Source: Solea solea (Eukaryota; Chordata; Actinopteri; Pleuronectiformes; Soleidae). From it: DNA of 64,000 nucleotides. This document shows, piece after piece, positions 13,263 through 25,400 of this stretch. How positions within the stretch are numbered: position 1 is the stretch's first letter; the number at the start of each line of letters is the position of its first letter. The notes beneath the pieces were generated by a model. That model was not told where the DNA came from, searched no databases, and saw nothing but the letters and a program-made list of their open reading frames with translations. Made by a program: the position numbers and the translations under genes. The DNA lies in contig NC_081138.1 of the NCBI RefSeq assembly GCF_958295425.1, positions 9,040,302-9,104,301 of the forward strand. Direction: 5' to 3'.

Positions 13263-13274
13263 ATCTTATAAGAT
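13263..13274. other. Palindrome ATCTTATAAGAT, present in most monomers
   Basis: A perfect 12-bp palindrome in monomers reading AAGAT (P, V, W) and a perfect 10-bp one (TCTTATAAGA) in those reading AAGAA (Q, R, U). It is broken in S (CTAATAAG) and in TTATCAG or CTCATAAG variants. It could extrude as a short hairpin or bind a dimeric protein; either is inference. It also supplies the TAA that closes the longest reading frame of each monomer. Confidence 0.9.
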
Positions 13275-13365
13275 ATACTTCTGTACCCTCAGTGTTTGAT
13301 TTTGCAATGATTTCACTGTTTGGATGTGTTTTTCTATTTGTGTCTGTTTTTGTGCACATTCAGCA

Positions 13366-13383
13366 AGAATACGGCTGTTTTCT
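13366..13383. other. Imperfect hairpin around the CpG of the monomer
   Basis: AGAATAC-GGCT-GTTTTCT has 7-bp arms with one mismatch and a 4-base loop. In the AAGAAAACGG variant (for example 24,980, 26,211, 42,930, 53,690, 55,274, 63,198) the arms become perfect. In the AAACAGCTGTTT variant (near 343, 7,735 and 9,144) the site is a perfect 12-bp palindrome. Together with the first palindrome this gives two dyads whose centres are about 106 bp apart in each monomer. Confidence 0.8.
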
Positions 13384-15530
13384 GATTTTTTTCATTTTTC
13401 TACTGTCCCATAACATGAACCTCACAAATAAAGTTAACATCTTATAAGATATACTTCTGTACCCTCAGTGTTTGATTTTGCAATGATTTCACTGTTTGGA
13501 TGTGTTTTTCTGTTTGTGTCTGTTTTGTGCACATTCAGCAAGAAAACGGCTGTTTTCTGATTTTTTTCATTTTTCTACTGTCCCATAACATAAACCTCAC
13601 AAATAAAGTTAACATCTTATAAGAAATAGTTATATACCTTTAGGGTTTGATTTTGCAATGATTTCACTGTTTGGATGTGTTTTTCTATTTGTGTCTGTTT
13701 TTGTGCACATTCAGCAAGAATACGGCTGTTTTCTGTTTTTTTTCATTTTTCTACTGTCCCATAACATAAACCTCACAAATAAAGTTAACATCTTATAAGA
13801 TATACTTCTGTCCCCTCAGTTTTTGATTTTGCAATGATTTCACTGTTTGGATGTGTTTTTCTATTTGTGTCTATTTTTGTGCACATTCAGCAAGAATACG
13901 GCTGTTTTCTGATTTTTTTCATTTTTCTACTGTCCCATAACATAAACCTCACAAATAAAGTTAACATCTTATAAGATATACTTCTGTCCCCTCAGTTTTT
14001 GATTTTGCAATGATTTCACTGTTTGGATGTGTTTTTCTATTTGTGTCTATTTTTGTGCACATTCAGCAAGAATACGGCTGTTTTCTGATTTTTTTCATTT
14101 TTCTACTGTCCCATAACATGAACCTCACAAATAAAGTTAACATCTTATAAGATATACTTCTGTACCCTCAGTGTTTGATTTTGCAATGATTTCACTGTTT
14201 GGATGTGTTTTTCTATTTGTGTCTGTTTTTGTGCACATTCAGCAAGAATACGGCTGTTTTCTGATTTTTTTCGTTTTTCTACTGTCCCATAACATAAACC
14301 TCACAAATAAAATTAAAATCTTATAAGAAATAGTTATATACCTTTAGCGTTTGATTTAGCAATGATTTCACTGTTTGGATGTGTTTTTCTATTTGTGTCT
14401 GTTTTTGTGCACATTCAGCATGGATCTGGCTGTTTTCTTTTTTTTCTTCATGTTTCTACTGTCCCATAACATAAACCTCACAAATAAAGTTAACATCTTA
14501 TAAGATACACTTCTGTCCCTTCAGTGTTTGATTTTGCAATGATTTCACTGTTTGGATGTGTTTTTCTATTTGTGTCTGTTTTTGTGTGCATACAGCAAGA
14601 ATACGGCTGTTTTCTGATTTTTTTCATTTTTCTACTGTCCCATGACATCAACCTCACAAATAAAGTTAAAATCTTATAAGAAATAGTTATATACCTTTAG
14701 CGTTTGATTTTGCAATAATTTCACTGTTTGGATGTGTTTTTCTATTTGTGTCTGTTTTTGTGCACATTCAGCAAGAATACGGCTGTTTTCTGATTTTTTT
14801 CATTTTTCTACTGTCCCATAACATGAACCTCACAAATAAAGTTAACATCTTATAAGATATACTTCTGTACCCTCAGTGTTTGATTTTGCAATGATTTCAC
14901 TGTTTGGATGTGTTTTTCTATTTGTGTCTGTTTTTGTGCACATTCAGCAAGAATACGGCTGTTTTCTGATTTTTTTCATTTTTCTACTGTCCCATAACAT
15001 GAACCTCACAAATAAAGTTAACATCTTATAAGATATACTTCTGTACCCTCAGTGTTTGATTTTGCAATGATTTCACTGTTTGGATGTGTTTTTCTGTTTG
15101 TGTCTGTTTTGTGCACATTCAGCAAGAAAACGGCTGTTTTCTGATTTTTTTCATTTTTCTACTGTCCCATAACATAAACCTCACAAATAAAGTTAACATC
15201 TTATAAGAAATAGTTATATACCTTTAGGGTTTGATTTTGCAATGATTTCACTGTTTGGATGTGTTTTTCTATTTGTGTCTGTTTTTGTGCACATTCAGCA
15301 AGAATACGGCTGTTTTCTGTTTTTTTTCATTTTTCTACTGTCCCATAACATAAACCTCACAAATAAAGTTAACATCTTATAAGATATACTTCTGTCCCCT
15401 CAGTTTTTGACTTTGCAATGATTTCACTGTTTGGATGTGTTTTTCTATTTGTGTCTATTTTTGTGCACATTCAGCAAGAATACGGCTGTTTTCTGATTTT
15501 TTTCATTTTTCTACTGTCCCATAACATGAA

Positions 15531-18500
15531 CCTCACAAATAAAGTTAACATCTTATAAGATATACTTCTGTACCCTCAGTGTTTGATTTTGCAATGATTT
15601 CACTGTTTGGATGTGTTTTTCTGTTTGTGTCTGTTTTTGTGCACATTCAGCAAGAATACGGCTGTTTTCTGATTTTTTTCGTTTTTCTACTGTCCCATAA
15701 CATAAACCTCACAAATAAAATTAAAATCTTATAAGAAATAGTTATATACCTTTAGCGTTTGATTTAGCAATGATTTCACTGTTTGGATGTGTTTTTCTAT
15801 TTGTGTCTGTTTTTGTGCACATTCAGCATGGATCTGGCTGTTTTCTTTTTTTTCTTCATGTTTCTACTGTCCCATAACATAAACCTCACAAATAAAGTTA
15901 ACATCTTATAAGATACACTTCTGTCCCTTCAGTGTTTGATTTTGCAATGATTTCACTGTTTGGATGTGTTTTTCTATTTGTGTCTGTTTTTGTGTGCATA
16001 CAGCAAGAATACGGCTGTTTTCTGATTTTTTTCATTTTTCTACTGTCCCATGACATCAACCGCACAAATAAAGTTAAAATCTTATAAGAAATAGTTATAT
16101 ACCTTTAGCGTTTGATTTTGCAATAATTTCACTGTTTGGATGTGTTTTTCTATTTGTGTCTGTTTTTGTGCACATTCAGCAAGAATACGGCTGTTTTCTG
16201 ATTTTTTTCATTTTTCTACTGTCCCATAACATGAACCTCACAAATAAAGTTAACATCTTATAAGATATACTTCTGTACCCTCAGTGTTTGATTTTGCAAT
16301 GATTTCACTGTTTGGATGTGTTTTTCTGTTTGTGTCTGTTTTTGTGCACATTCAGCAAGAATACGGCTGTTTTCAGATTTTTTTCACTTTTCTACTGTCC
16401 CATAACATAAACCTCACAAATAAAGTTAACATCTTATAAGATATACTTCTGTACCCTCAGTGTTTGATTTTGCAATGATTTCACTGTTTGGATGTGTTTT
16501 TCTATTTGTGTCTGTTTTTGTGCACATTCAGCAAGAATACGGCTGTTTTCTGATTTTTTTCATTTTTCTACTGTCCCATAACATGAACCTCACAAATAAA
16601 GTTAAAATCTTATAAGAAATAGTTATATACCTTTAGCGTTTGATTTTGCAATAATTTCACTGTTTGGATGTGTTTTTCTGTTTGTGTCTGTTTTTGTGCA
16701 CATTCAGCAAGAATACGGCTGTTTTCAGATTTTTTTCACTTTTCTACTGTCCCATAACATAAACCTCACAAATAAAGTTAAAATCTTATAAGAAATAGTT
16801 ATATACCTTTAGCGTTTGATTTAGCATTAATTTCACTGTTTGGATGTGTTTTTCTATTTGTGTCTGTTTTTGTGCACATTCAGCAAGAATACGGCTGTTT
16901 TCTGATTTTTTTTCATTTTTCTACTGTCCCATAACATGAACCTCACAAATAAAGTTAACATCTTATAAGATATACTTCTGTACCCTCAGTGTTTGATTTT
17001 GCAATGATTTCACTGTTTGGATGTGTTTTTCTGTTTGTGTCTGTTTTTGTGCACATTCAGCAAGAATACGGCTGTTTTCTGATTTCTTTCATTTTTCTAC
17101 TGTCCCATAACATAAACCTCACAAATAAAGTTAAAATCTTATAAGAAATAGTTATATACCTTTAGCGTTTGATTTAGCAATAATTTCACTGTTTGGATGT
17201 CTTTTTCTATTTGTGTCTGTTTTTGTGCACATTCAGCAAGAATACGGCTGTTTTCTGATTTTTTTCATTTTTCTACTGTCCCATAACATGAACCTCACAA
17301 ATAAAGTTAACATCTTATAAGATATACTTCTGTACCCTCAGTGTTTGATTTTGCAATGATTTCACTGTTTGGATGTGTTTTTCTGTTTTTGTCTGTTTTT
17401 GTGCACATTCAGCAAGAATACGGCTGTTTTCTGATTTCTTTCATTTTTCTACTGTCCCATAACATAAACCTCACAAATAAAGTTAAAATCTTATAAGAAA
17501 TAGTTATATACCTTTAGCGTTTGATTTAGCAATAATTTCACTGTTTGGATGTCTTTTTCTATTTGTGTCTGTTTTTGTGCACATTCAGCAAGAATACGGC
17601 TGTTTTCTGATTTTTTTCATTTTTCTACTGTCCCATAACATAAACCTCACAAATAAAGTTAACATCTTATAAGATATACTTCTGTACCCTCAGTGTTTGA
17701 TTTTGCAATGATTTCACTGTTTGGATGTGTTTTTCTGTTTGTGTCTGTTTTTGTGCACATTCAGCAAGAATACGGCTGTTTTCTGATTTTTTTCGTTTTT
17801 CTACTGTCCCATAACATAAACCTCACAAATAAAATTAAAATCTTATAAGAAATAGTTATATACCTTTAGCGTTTGATTTAGCAATGATTTCACTGTTTGG
17901 ATGTGTTTTTCTATTTGTGTCTGTTTTTGTGCACATTCAGCATGGATCTGGCTGTTTTCTTTTTTTTCTTCATGTTTCTACTGTCCCATAACATAAACCT
18001 CACAAATAAAGTTAACATCTTATAAGATACACTTCTGTCCCTTCAGTGTTTGATTTTGCAATGATTTCACTGTTTGGATGTGTTTTTCTATTTGTGTCTG
18101 TTTTTGTGTGCATACAGCAAGAATACGGCTGTTTTCTGATTTTTTTCATTTTTCTACTGTCCCATGACATCAACCGCACAAATAAAGTTAAAATCTTATA
18201 AGAAATAGTTATATACCTTTAGCGTTTGATTTTGCAATAATTTCACTGTTTGGATGTGTTTTTCTATTTGTGTCTGTTTTTGTGCACATTCAGCAAGAAT
18301 ACGGCTGTTTTCTGATTTTTTTCATTTTTCTACTGTCCCATAACATGAACCTCACAAATAAAGTTAACATCTTATAAGATATACTTCTGTACCCTCAGTG
18401 TTTGATTTTGCAATGATTTCACTGTTTGGATGTGTTTTTCTGTTTGTGTCTGTTTTTGTGCACATTCAGCAAGAATACGGCTGTTTTCAGATTTTTTTCA

Positions 18501-19417
18501 CTTTTCTACTGTCCCATAACATAAACCTCACAAATAAAGTTAACATCTTATAAGATATACTTCTGTACCCTCAGTGTTTGATTTTGCAATGATTTCACTG
18601 TTTGGATGTGTTTTTCTATTTGTGTCTGTTTTTGTGCACATTCAGCAAGAATACGGCTGTTTTCTGATTTTTTTCATTTTTCTACTGTCCCATAACATGA
18701 ACCTCACAAATAAAGTTAAAATCTTATAAGAAATAGTTATATACCTTTAGCGTTTGATTTTGCAATAATTTCACTGTTTGGATGTGTTTTTCTGTTTGTG
18801 TCTGTTTTTGTGCACATTCAGCAAGAATACGGCTGTTTTCAGATTTTTTTCACTTTTCTACTGTCCCATAACATAAACCTCACAAATAAAGTTAAAATCT
18901 TATAAGAAATAGTTATATACCTTTAGCGTTTGATTTAGCATTAATTTCACTGTTTGGATGTGTTTTTCTATTTGTGTCTGTTTTTGTGCACATTCAGCAA
19001 GAATACGGCTGTTTTCTGATTTTTTTTCATTTTTCTACTGTCCCATAACATGAACCTCACAAATAAAGTTAACATCTTATAAGATATACTTCTGTACCCT
19101 CAGTGTTTGATTTTGCAATGATTTCACTGTTTGGATGTGTTTTTCTGTTTGTGTCTGTTTTTGTGCACATTCAGCAAGAATACGGCTGTTTTCTGATTTC
19201 TTTCATTTTTCTACTGTCCCATAACATAAACCTCACAAATAAAGTTAAAATCTTATAAGAAATAGTTATATACCTTTAGCGTTTGATTTAGCAATAATTT
19301 CACTGTTTGGATGTCTTTTTCTATTTGTGTCTGTTTTTGTGCACATTCAGCAAGAATACGGCTGTTTTCTGATTTTTTTCATTTTTCTACTGTCCCATAA
19401 CATGAACCTCACAAATA
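15531..19417. repeat. 2,114-bp (12-monomer) shifted duplication
   Basis: About 15,531-17,303 matches about 17,645-19,417 at a 2,114-bp shift. Shared markers: TAAAATTAAAA at 15,716/17,830; AGCATGG at 15,825/17,939; TGACATCAACCGCAC at 16,051/18,165; the TTTAGCATTAATT monomer near 16,826/18,940. The shared block is about 1.77 kb (10 monomers), followed in the left copy by two further monomers. No difference was noticed at the compared positions. Confidence 0.92.
17097..17272 (+). repeat. Exemplar of monomer type Q
   Basis: Type Q has CATAAACC, then GTTAAAATC in place of GTTAACATC, so the HpaI-like GTTAAC is lost. After the palindrome it reads GAAATAGTTATATACC, then TTTAGCGTTTGATTTAGC with AATAAT. 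It often carries GTCTTTTTCT in place of GTGTTTTTCT. The GCGTTT segment adds a second CpG to the monomer. The GTCTTTTTCT form is common right of about 17 kb, with only isolated copies further left (near 1,180 and 4,001). Q often follows a P monomer ending in GATTTCTTTC, as here. Confidence 0.93.
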
Positions 19418-19469
19418 AAGTTAAAATCTTATAAGAAATAGTTATATACCTTTAGCGTTTGATTTTGCA

Positions 19470-22400
19470 ATAATTTCACTGTTTAGATGTGTTTTTCTAT
19501 TTGTGTCTGTTTTTGTGCACATTCAGCAAGAATACGGCTGTTTTCTGATTTTTTTTTTTTTCTACTGTCCCATAACATGAACCTCACAAATAAAGTTAAA
19601 ATCTTATAAGAAATAGTTATATACCTTTAGCGTTTGATTTTGCAATAATTTCACTGTTTGGATGTGTTTTTCTGTTTGTGTCTGTTTTTGTGCACATTCA
19701 GCAAGAATACAGCTGTTTTCAGATTTTTATCATTTTTCTACTGTCCCATAACATGAACCTCACAAATAAAGTTAACATCTTATAAGATATACTTCTGTAC
19801 CCTCAGTGTTTGATTTTGCAATGATTTCACTGTTTGGATGTGTTTTTCTGTTTGTGTCTGTTTTTGTGCACATTCAGCAAGAATACGGCTGTTTTCTGAT
19901 TTTTTTCATTTTTCTACTGTCCCATAACATAAACCTCACAAATAAAGTTAACATCTTATAAGAAATACTTCTGTACCCTCAGTGTTTGATTTTGCAATGA
20001 GTTCACTGTTTGGATGTGTTTTTCTATTTGTGTCTGTTTTTGTGCACATTCAGCAAGAATACGGCTGTTTTCTGATTTTTTTCATTTTTCTACTGTCCCA
20101 TAACATGAACCTCACAAATAAAGTTAACATCTTATAAGATATACTTCTGTACCCTCAGTGTTTGATTTTGCAATGATTTCACTGTTTGGATGTGTTTTTC
20201 TGTTTTTGTCTGTTTTTGTGCACATTCAGCAAGAATACGGCTGTTTTCTGATTTCTTTCATTTTTCTACTGTCCCATAACATAAACCTCACAAATAAAGT
20301 TAAAATCTTATAAGAAATAGTTATATACCTTTAGCGTTTGATTTAGCAATAATTTCACTGTTTGGATGTCTTTTTCTATTTGTGTCTGTTTTTGTGCACA
20401 TTCAGCAAGAATACGGCTGTTTTCTGATTTTTTTCATTTTTCTACTGTCCCATAACATAAACCTCACAAATAAAGTTAACATCTTATAAGAAATACTTCT
20501 GTACCCTCAGTGTTTGATTTTGCAATGATTTCACTGTTTGGATGTGTTTTTCTATTTGTGTCTGTTTTTGTGCACATTCAGCAAGAATACGGCTGTTTTC
20601 TGATTTTTTTCATTTTTCTACTGTCCCATAACATAAACCTCACAAATAAAGTTAAAATCTTATAAGAAATAGTTATATACCTTTAGCGTTTGATTTAGCA
20701 ATAATTTCACTGTTTGGATGTGTTTTTCTATTTGTGTCTGTTTTTGTGCACATTCAGCAAGAATACGGCTGTTTTCTGATTTTTTTCATTTTTCTACTGT
20801 CCCATAACATGAACCTCACAAATAAAGTTAACATCTTATAAGAAATAGTTATATACCTTTAGGGTTTGATTTTGCAATGATTTCACTGTTTGGATGTGTT
20901 TTTCTATTTGTGTCTGTTTTTGTGCACATTCAGCAAGAATACGGCTGTTTTCTGATTTTTTTCATTTTTCTACTGTCACATAACATGAACCTCACAAATA
21001 AAGTTAACATCTTATAAGATATACTTCTGTACCCTCAGTGTTTGATTTTGCAATGATTTCACTGTTTGGATGTGTTTTTCTGTTTGTGTCTGTTTTTGTG
21101 CACATTCAGCAAGAATACGGCTGTTTTCTGATTTTTTTCATTTTTCTACTGTCCCATAACATAAACCTCACAAATAAAGTTAACATCTTATAAGAAATAG
21201 TTATATACCTTTAGGGTTTGATTTTGCAATGATTTCACTGTCTGGATGTGTTTTTCTATTTGTGTCTGTTTTTGTGCACATTCAGCAAGAATACGGCTGT
21301 TTTCTGATTTTTTTTTTTTTCTACTGTCCCATAACATGAACCTCACAAATAAAGTTAAAATCTTATAAGAAATAGTTATATACCTTTAGCGTTTGATTTT
21401 GCAATAATTTCACTGTTTGGATGTGTTTTTCTGTTTGTGTCTGTTTTTGTGCACATTCAGCAAGAATACAGCTGTTTTCAGATTTTTTTCATTTTTCTAC
21501 TGTCCCATAACATGAACCTCACAAATAAAGTTAACATCTTATAAGATATACTTCTGTACCCTCAGTGTTTGATTTTGCAATGATTTCACTGTTTGGATGT
21601 GTTTTTCTATTTGTGTCTGTTTTTGTGCACATTCAGCAAGAATACGGCTGTTTTCTGATTTTTTTTTTTTTCTACTGTCCCATAACATGAACCTCACAAA
21701 TAAAGTTAAAATCTTATAAGAAATAGTTATATACCTTTAGCGTTTGATTTTGCAATAATTTCACTGTTTGGATGTGTTTTTCTGTTTGTGTCTGTTTTTG
21801 TGCACATTCAGCAAGAATACAGCTGTTTTCAGATTTTTATCATTTTTCTACTGTCCCATAACATGAACCTCACAAATAAAGTTAACATCTTATAAGATAT
21901 ACTTCTGTACCCTCAGTGTTTGATTTTGCAATGATTTCACTGTTTGGATGTGTTTTTCTGTTTGTGTCTGTTTTTGTGCACATTCAGCAAGAATACGGCT
22001 GTTTTCTGATTTTTTTCATTTTTCTACTGTCCCATAACATAAACCTCACAAATAAAGTTAACATCTTATAAGAAATACTTCTGTACCCTCAGTGTTTGAT
22101 TTTGCAATGAGTTCACTGTTTGGATGTGTTTTTCTATTTGTGTCTGTTTTTGTGCACATTCAGCAAGAATACGGCTGTTTTCTGATTTTTTTCATTTTTC
22201 TACTGTCCCATAACATAAACCTCACAAATAAAGTTAACATCTTATAAGAAATACTTCTGTACCCTCAGTGTTTGATTTTGCAATGATTTCACTGTTTGGA
22301 TGTGTTTTTCTATTTGTGTCTGTTTTTGTGCACATTCAGCAAGAATACGGCTGTTTTCTGATTTTTTTCATTTTTCTACTGTCCCATAACATGAACCTCA

Positions 22401-25400
22401 CAAATAAAGTTAAAATCTTATAAGAAATAGTTATATACCTTTAGCGTTTGATTTTGAAATAATTTCACTGTTTGGATGTGTTTTTCTGTTTGTGTCTGTT
22501 TTTGTGCACATTCAGCAAGAATACAGCTGTTTTCAGATTTTTTTCATTTTTCTACTGTCCCATAACATGAACCTCACAAATAAAGTTAACATCTTATAAG
22601 ATATACTTCTGTACCCTCAGTGTTTGATTTTGCAATGATTTCACTGTTTGGATGTGTTTTTCTATTTGTGTCTGTTTTTGTGCACATTCAGCAAGAATAC
22701 GGCTGTTTTCTGATTTTTTTTTTTTTCTACTGTCCCATAACATGAACCTCACAAATAAAGTTAAAATCTTATAAGAAATAGTTATATACCTTTAGCGTTT
22801 GATTTTGCAATAATTTCACTGTTTGGATGTGTTTTTCTGTTTGTGTCTGTTTTTGTGCACATTCAGCAAGAATACAGCTGTTTTCAGATTTTTATCATTT
22901 TTCTACTGTCCCATAACATAAACCTCACAAATAAAGTTAAAATCTTATAAGAAATAGTTATATACCTTTAGCGTTTGATTTAGCAATAATTTCACTGTTT
23001 GGATGTCTTTTTCTATTTGTGTCTGTTTTTGTGCACATTCAGCAAGAATACGGCTGTTTTCTGATTTTTTTCATTTTTCTACTGTCCCATAACATAAACC
23101 TCACAAATAAAGTTAACATCTTATAAGAAATACTTCTGTACCCTCAGTGTTTGATTTTGCAATGATTTCACTGTTTGGATGTGTTTTTCTATTTGTGTCT
23201 GTTTTTGTGCACATTCAGCAAGAATACGGCTGTTTTCTGATTTTTTTCATTTTTCTACTGTCCCATAACATGAACCTCACAAATAAAGTTAACATCTTAT
23301 AAGAAATAGTTATATACCTTTAGGGTTTGATTTTGCAATGATTTCACTGTTTGGATGTGTTTTTCTATTTGTGTCTGTTTTTGTGAACATTCAGCAAGAA
23401 TACGGCTGTTTTCTGATTTTTTTCATTTTTCTACTGTCACATAACATGAACCTCACAAATAAAGTTAACATCTTATAAGATATACTTCTGTACCCTCAGT
23501 GTTTGATTTTGCAATGATTTCACTGTTTGGATGTGTTTTTCTGTTTGTGTCTGTTTTTGTGCACATTCAGCAAGAATACGGCTGTTTTCTGATTTTTTTC
23601 ATTTTTCTACTGTCCCATAACATAAACCTCACAAATAAAGTTAACATCTTATAAGAAATACTTCTGTACCCTCAGTGTTTGATTTTGCAATGATTTCACT
23701 GTTTGGATGTGTTTTTCTATTTGTGTCTGTTTTTGTGCACATTCAGCAAGAATACGGCTGTTTTCTGATTTTTTTCATTTTTCTACTGTCCCATAACATA
23801 AACCTCACAAATAAAGTTAACATCTTATAAGAAATACTTCTGTACCCTCAGTGTTTGATTTTGCAATGATTTCACTGTTTGGATGTGTTTTTCTATTTGT
23901 GTCTGTTTTTGTGCACATTCAGCAAGAATACGGCTGTTTTCTGATTTTTTTCATTTTTCTACTGTCCCATAACATGAACCTCACAAATAAAGTTAACATC
24001 TTATAAGATATACTTCTGTACCCTCAGTGTTTGATTTTGCAATGATTTCACTGTTTGGATGTGTTTTTCTGTTTGTGTCAGTTTTTGTGCACATTCAGCA
24101 AGAATACGGCTGTTTTCTGATTTTTTTCATTTTTCTACTGTCCCATAACATGAACCTCACAAATAAAGTTAACATCTTATAAGAAATAGTTATATACCTT
24201 TAGGGTTTGATTTTGCAATGATTTCACTGTTTGGATGTGTTTTTCTGTTTGTGTCTGTTTTTGTGCACATTCAGCAAGAATACGGCTGTTTTCTGATTTT
24301 TTTCATTTTTCTACTGTCCCATAACATAAACCTCACAAATAAAGTTAACATCTTATAAGATATACTTCTGTACCCTCAGTGTTTGATTTTGCAATGATTT
24401 CACTGTTTGGATGTGTTTTTCTGCTTGTGTCTGTTTTTGTGCACATTCAGCAAGAATACGGCTGTTTTCTGATTTCTTTCATTTTTCTACTGTCCCATAA
24501 CATAAACCTCACAAATAAAGTTAACATCTTATAAGAAATAGTTATATACCTTTAGGGTTTGATTTTGCAATGATTTCACTGTTTGGATGTGTTTTTCTAT
24601 TTGTGTCTGTTTTTGTGCACATTCAGCAAGAATACGGCTGTTTTCTGATTTTTTTCATTTTTCTACTGTCCCATAACATGAACCTCACAAATAAAGTTAA
24701 CATCTTATAAGATATACTTCTGTACCCTCAGTGTTTGATTTTGCAATGATTTCACTGTTTGGATGTGTTTTTCTATTTGTGTCTGTTTTTGTGCACATTC
24801 AGCAAGAATACGGCTGTTTTCTGATTTTTTTCATTTTTCTACTGTCCCATAACATGAACCTCACAAATAAAGTTAACATCTTATAAGATATACTTCTGTA
24901 CCCTCAGTGTTTGATTTTGCAATGATTTCACTGTTTGGATGTGTTTTTCTGTTTGTGTCTGTTTTTGTGCACATTCAGCAAGAAAACGGCTGTTTTCTGA
25001 TTTTTTTCATTTTTCTACTGTCCCATAACATAAACCTCACAAATAAAGTTAACATCTTATAAGATATACTTCTGTACCCTCAGTGTTTGATTTTGCAATG
25101 ATTTCACTGTTTGGATGTGTTTTTCTATTTGTGTCTGTTTTTGTGCACATTCAGCAAGAATACGGCTGTTTTCTGATTTTTTTTTTTTTCTACTGTCCCA
25201 TAACATGAACCTCACAAATAAAGTTAAAATCTTATAAGAAATAGTTATATACCTTTAGCGTTTGATTTTGCAATAATTTCACTGTTTGGATGTGTTTTTC
25301 TGTTTGTGTCTGTTTTTGTGCACATTCAGCAAGAATACAGCTGTTTTCAGATTTTTATCATTTTTCTACTGTCCCATAACATGAACCTCACAAATAAAGT

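Larger units (their letters stand above)
13224..13399 (+). repeat. Reference monomer (type P), 176 bp, with internal landmarks
   Basis: Chosen as a clean consensus copy; I start the unit at CTACTGTCCC. Hand count gives 77 T, 42 A, 31 C and 26 G (32% G+C), so the given strand is strongly T-rich. Landmarks: AATAAA at 13,251-13,256; GTTAAC at 13,257-13,262; the 12-bp palindrome ATCTTATAAGAT at 13,263-13,274; the type-diagnostic segment at about 13,274-13,312; a conserved block of spaced T-tracts at about 13,300-13,351; GTGCAC at 13,352-13,357; an imperfect hairpin at 13,366-13,383 touching the only CpG of this monomer (13,372-13,373); and a closing T7-CA-T5 run. Type P reads GATATACTTCTGTACCCTCA after the palindrome core. 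It is one of the commonest types. Confidence 0.97.
13125..16326. repeat. Higher-order duplication whose copies differ by one monomer (1,584 vs 1,408 bp)
   Basis: From about 13,125 to 13,943 the sequence matches 14,709 onward at a 1,584-bp shift (9 monomers). The one-T-short TGTTTTGTGC is at 13,521 and 15,105. From about 14,047 to 14,918 it matches at 1,408 bp (8 monomers): AGCATGG at 14,417 and 15,825, TAAAATTAAAA at 14,308 and 15,716. The change in shift is explained by one extra V monomer in the left copy: CTATTTTTGTG occurs twice there (13,871 and 14,047) and once in the right copy (15,455). Confidence 0.9.

Noticed and set aside
13359..13375. CENP-B box in ATTCAGCAAGAATACGG
   Set aside because: The box needs TTCG, then A and CGGG at fixed spacing. 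Here the fourth base is A, the distance from TTC to CGG is two bases too long, and the last G is C. At most a superficial likeness.
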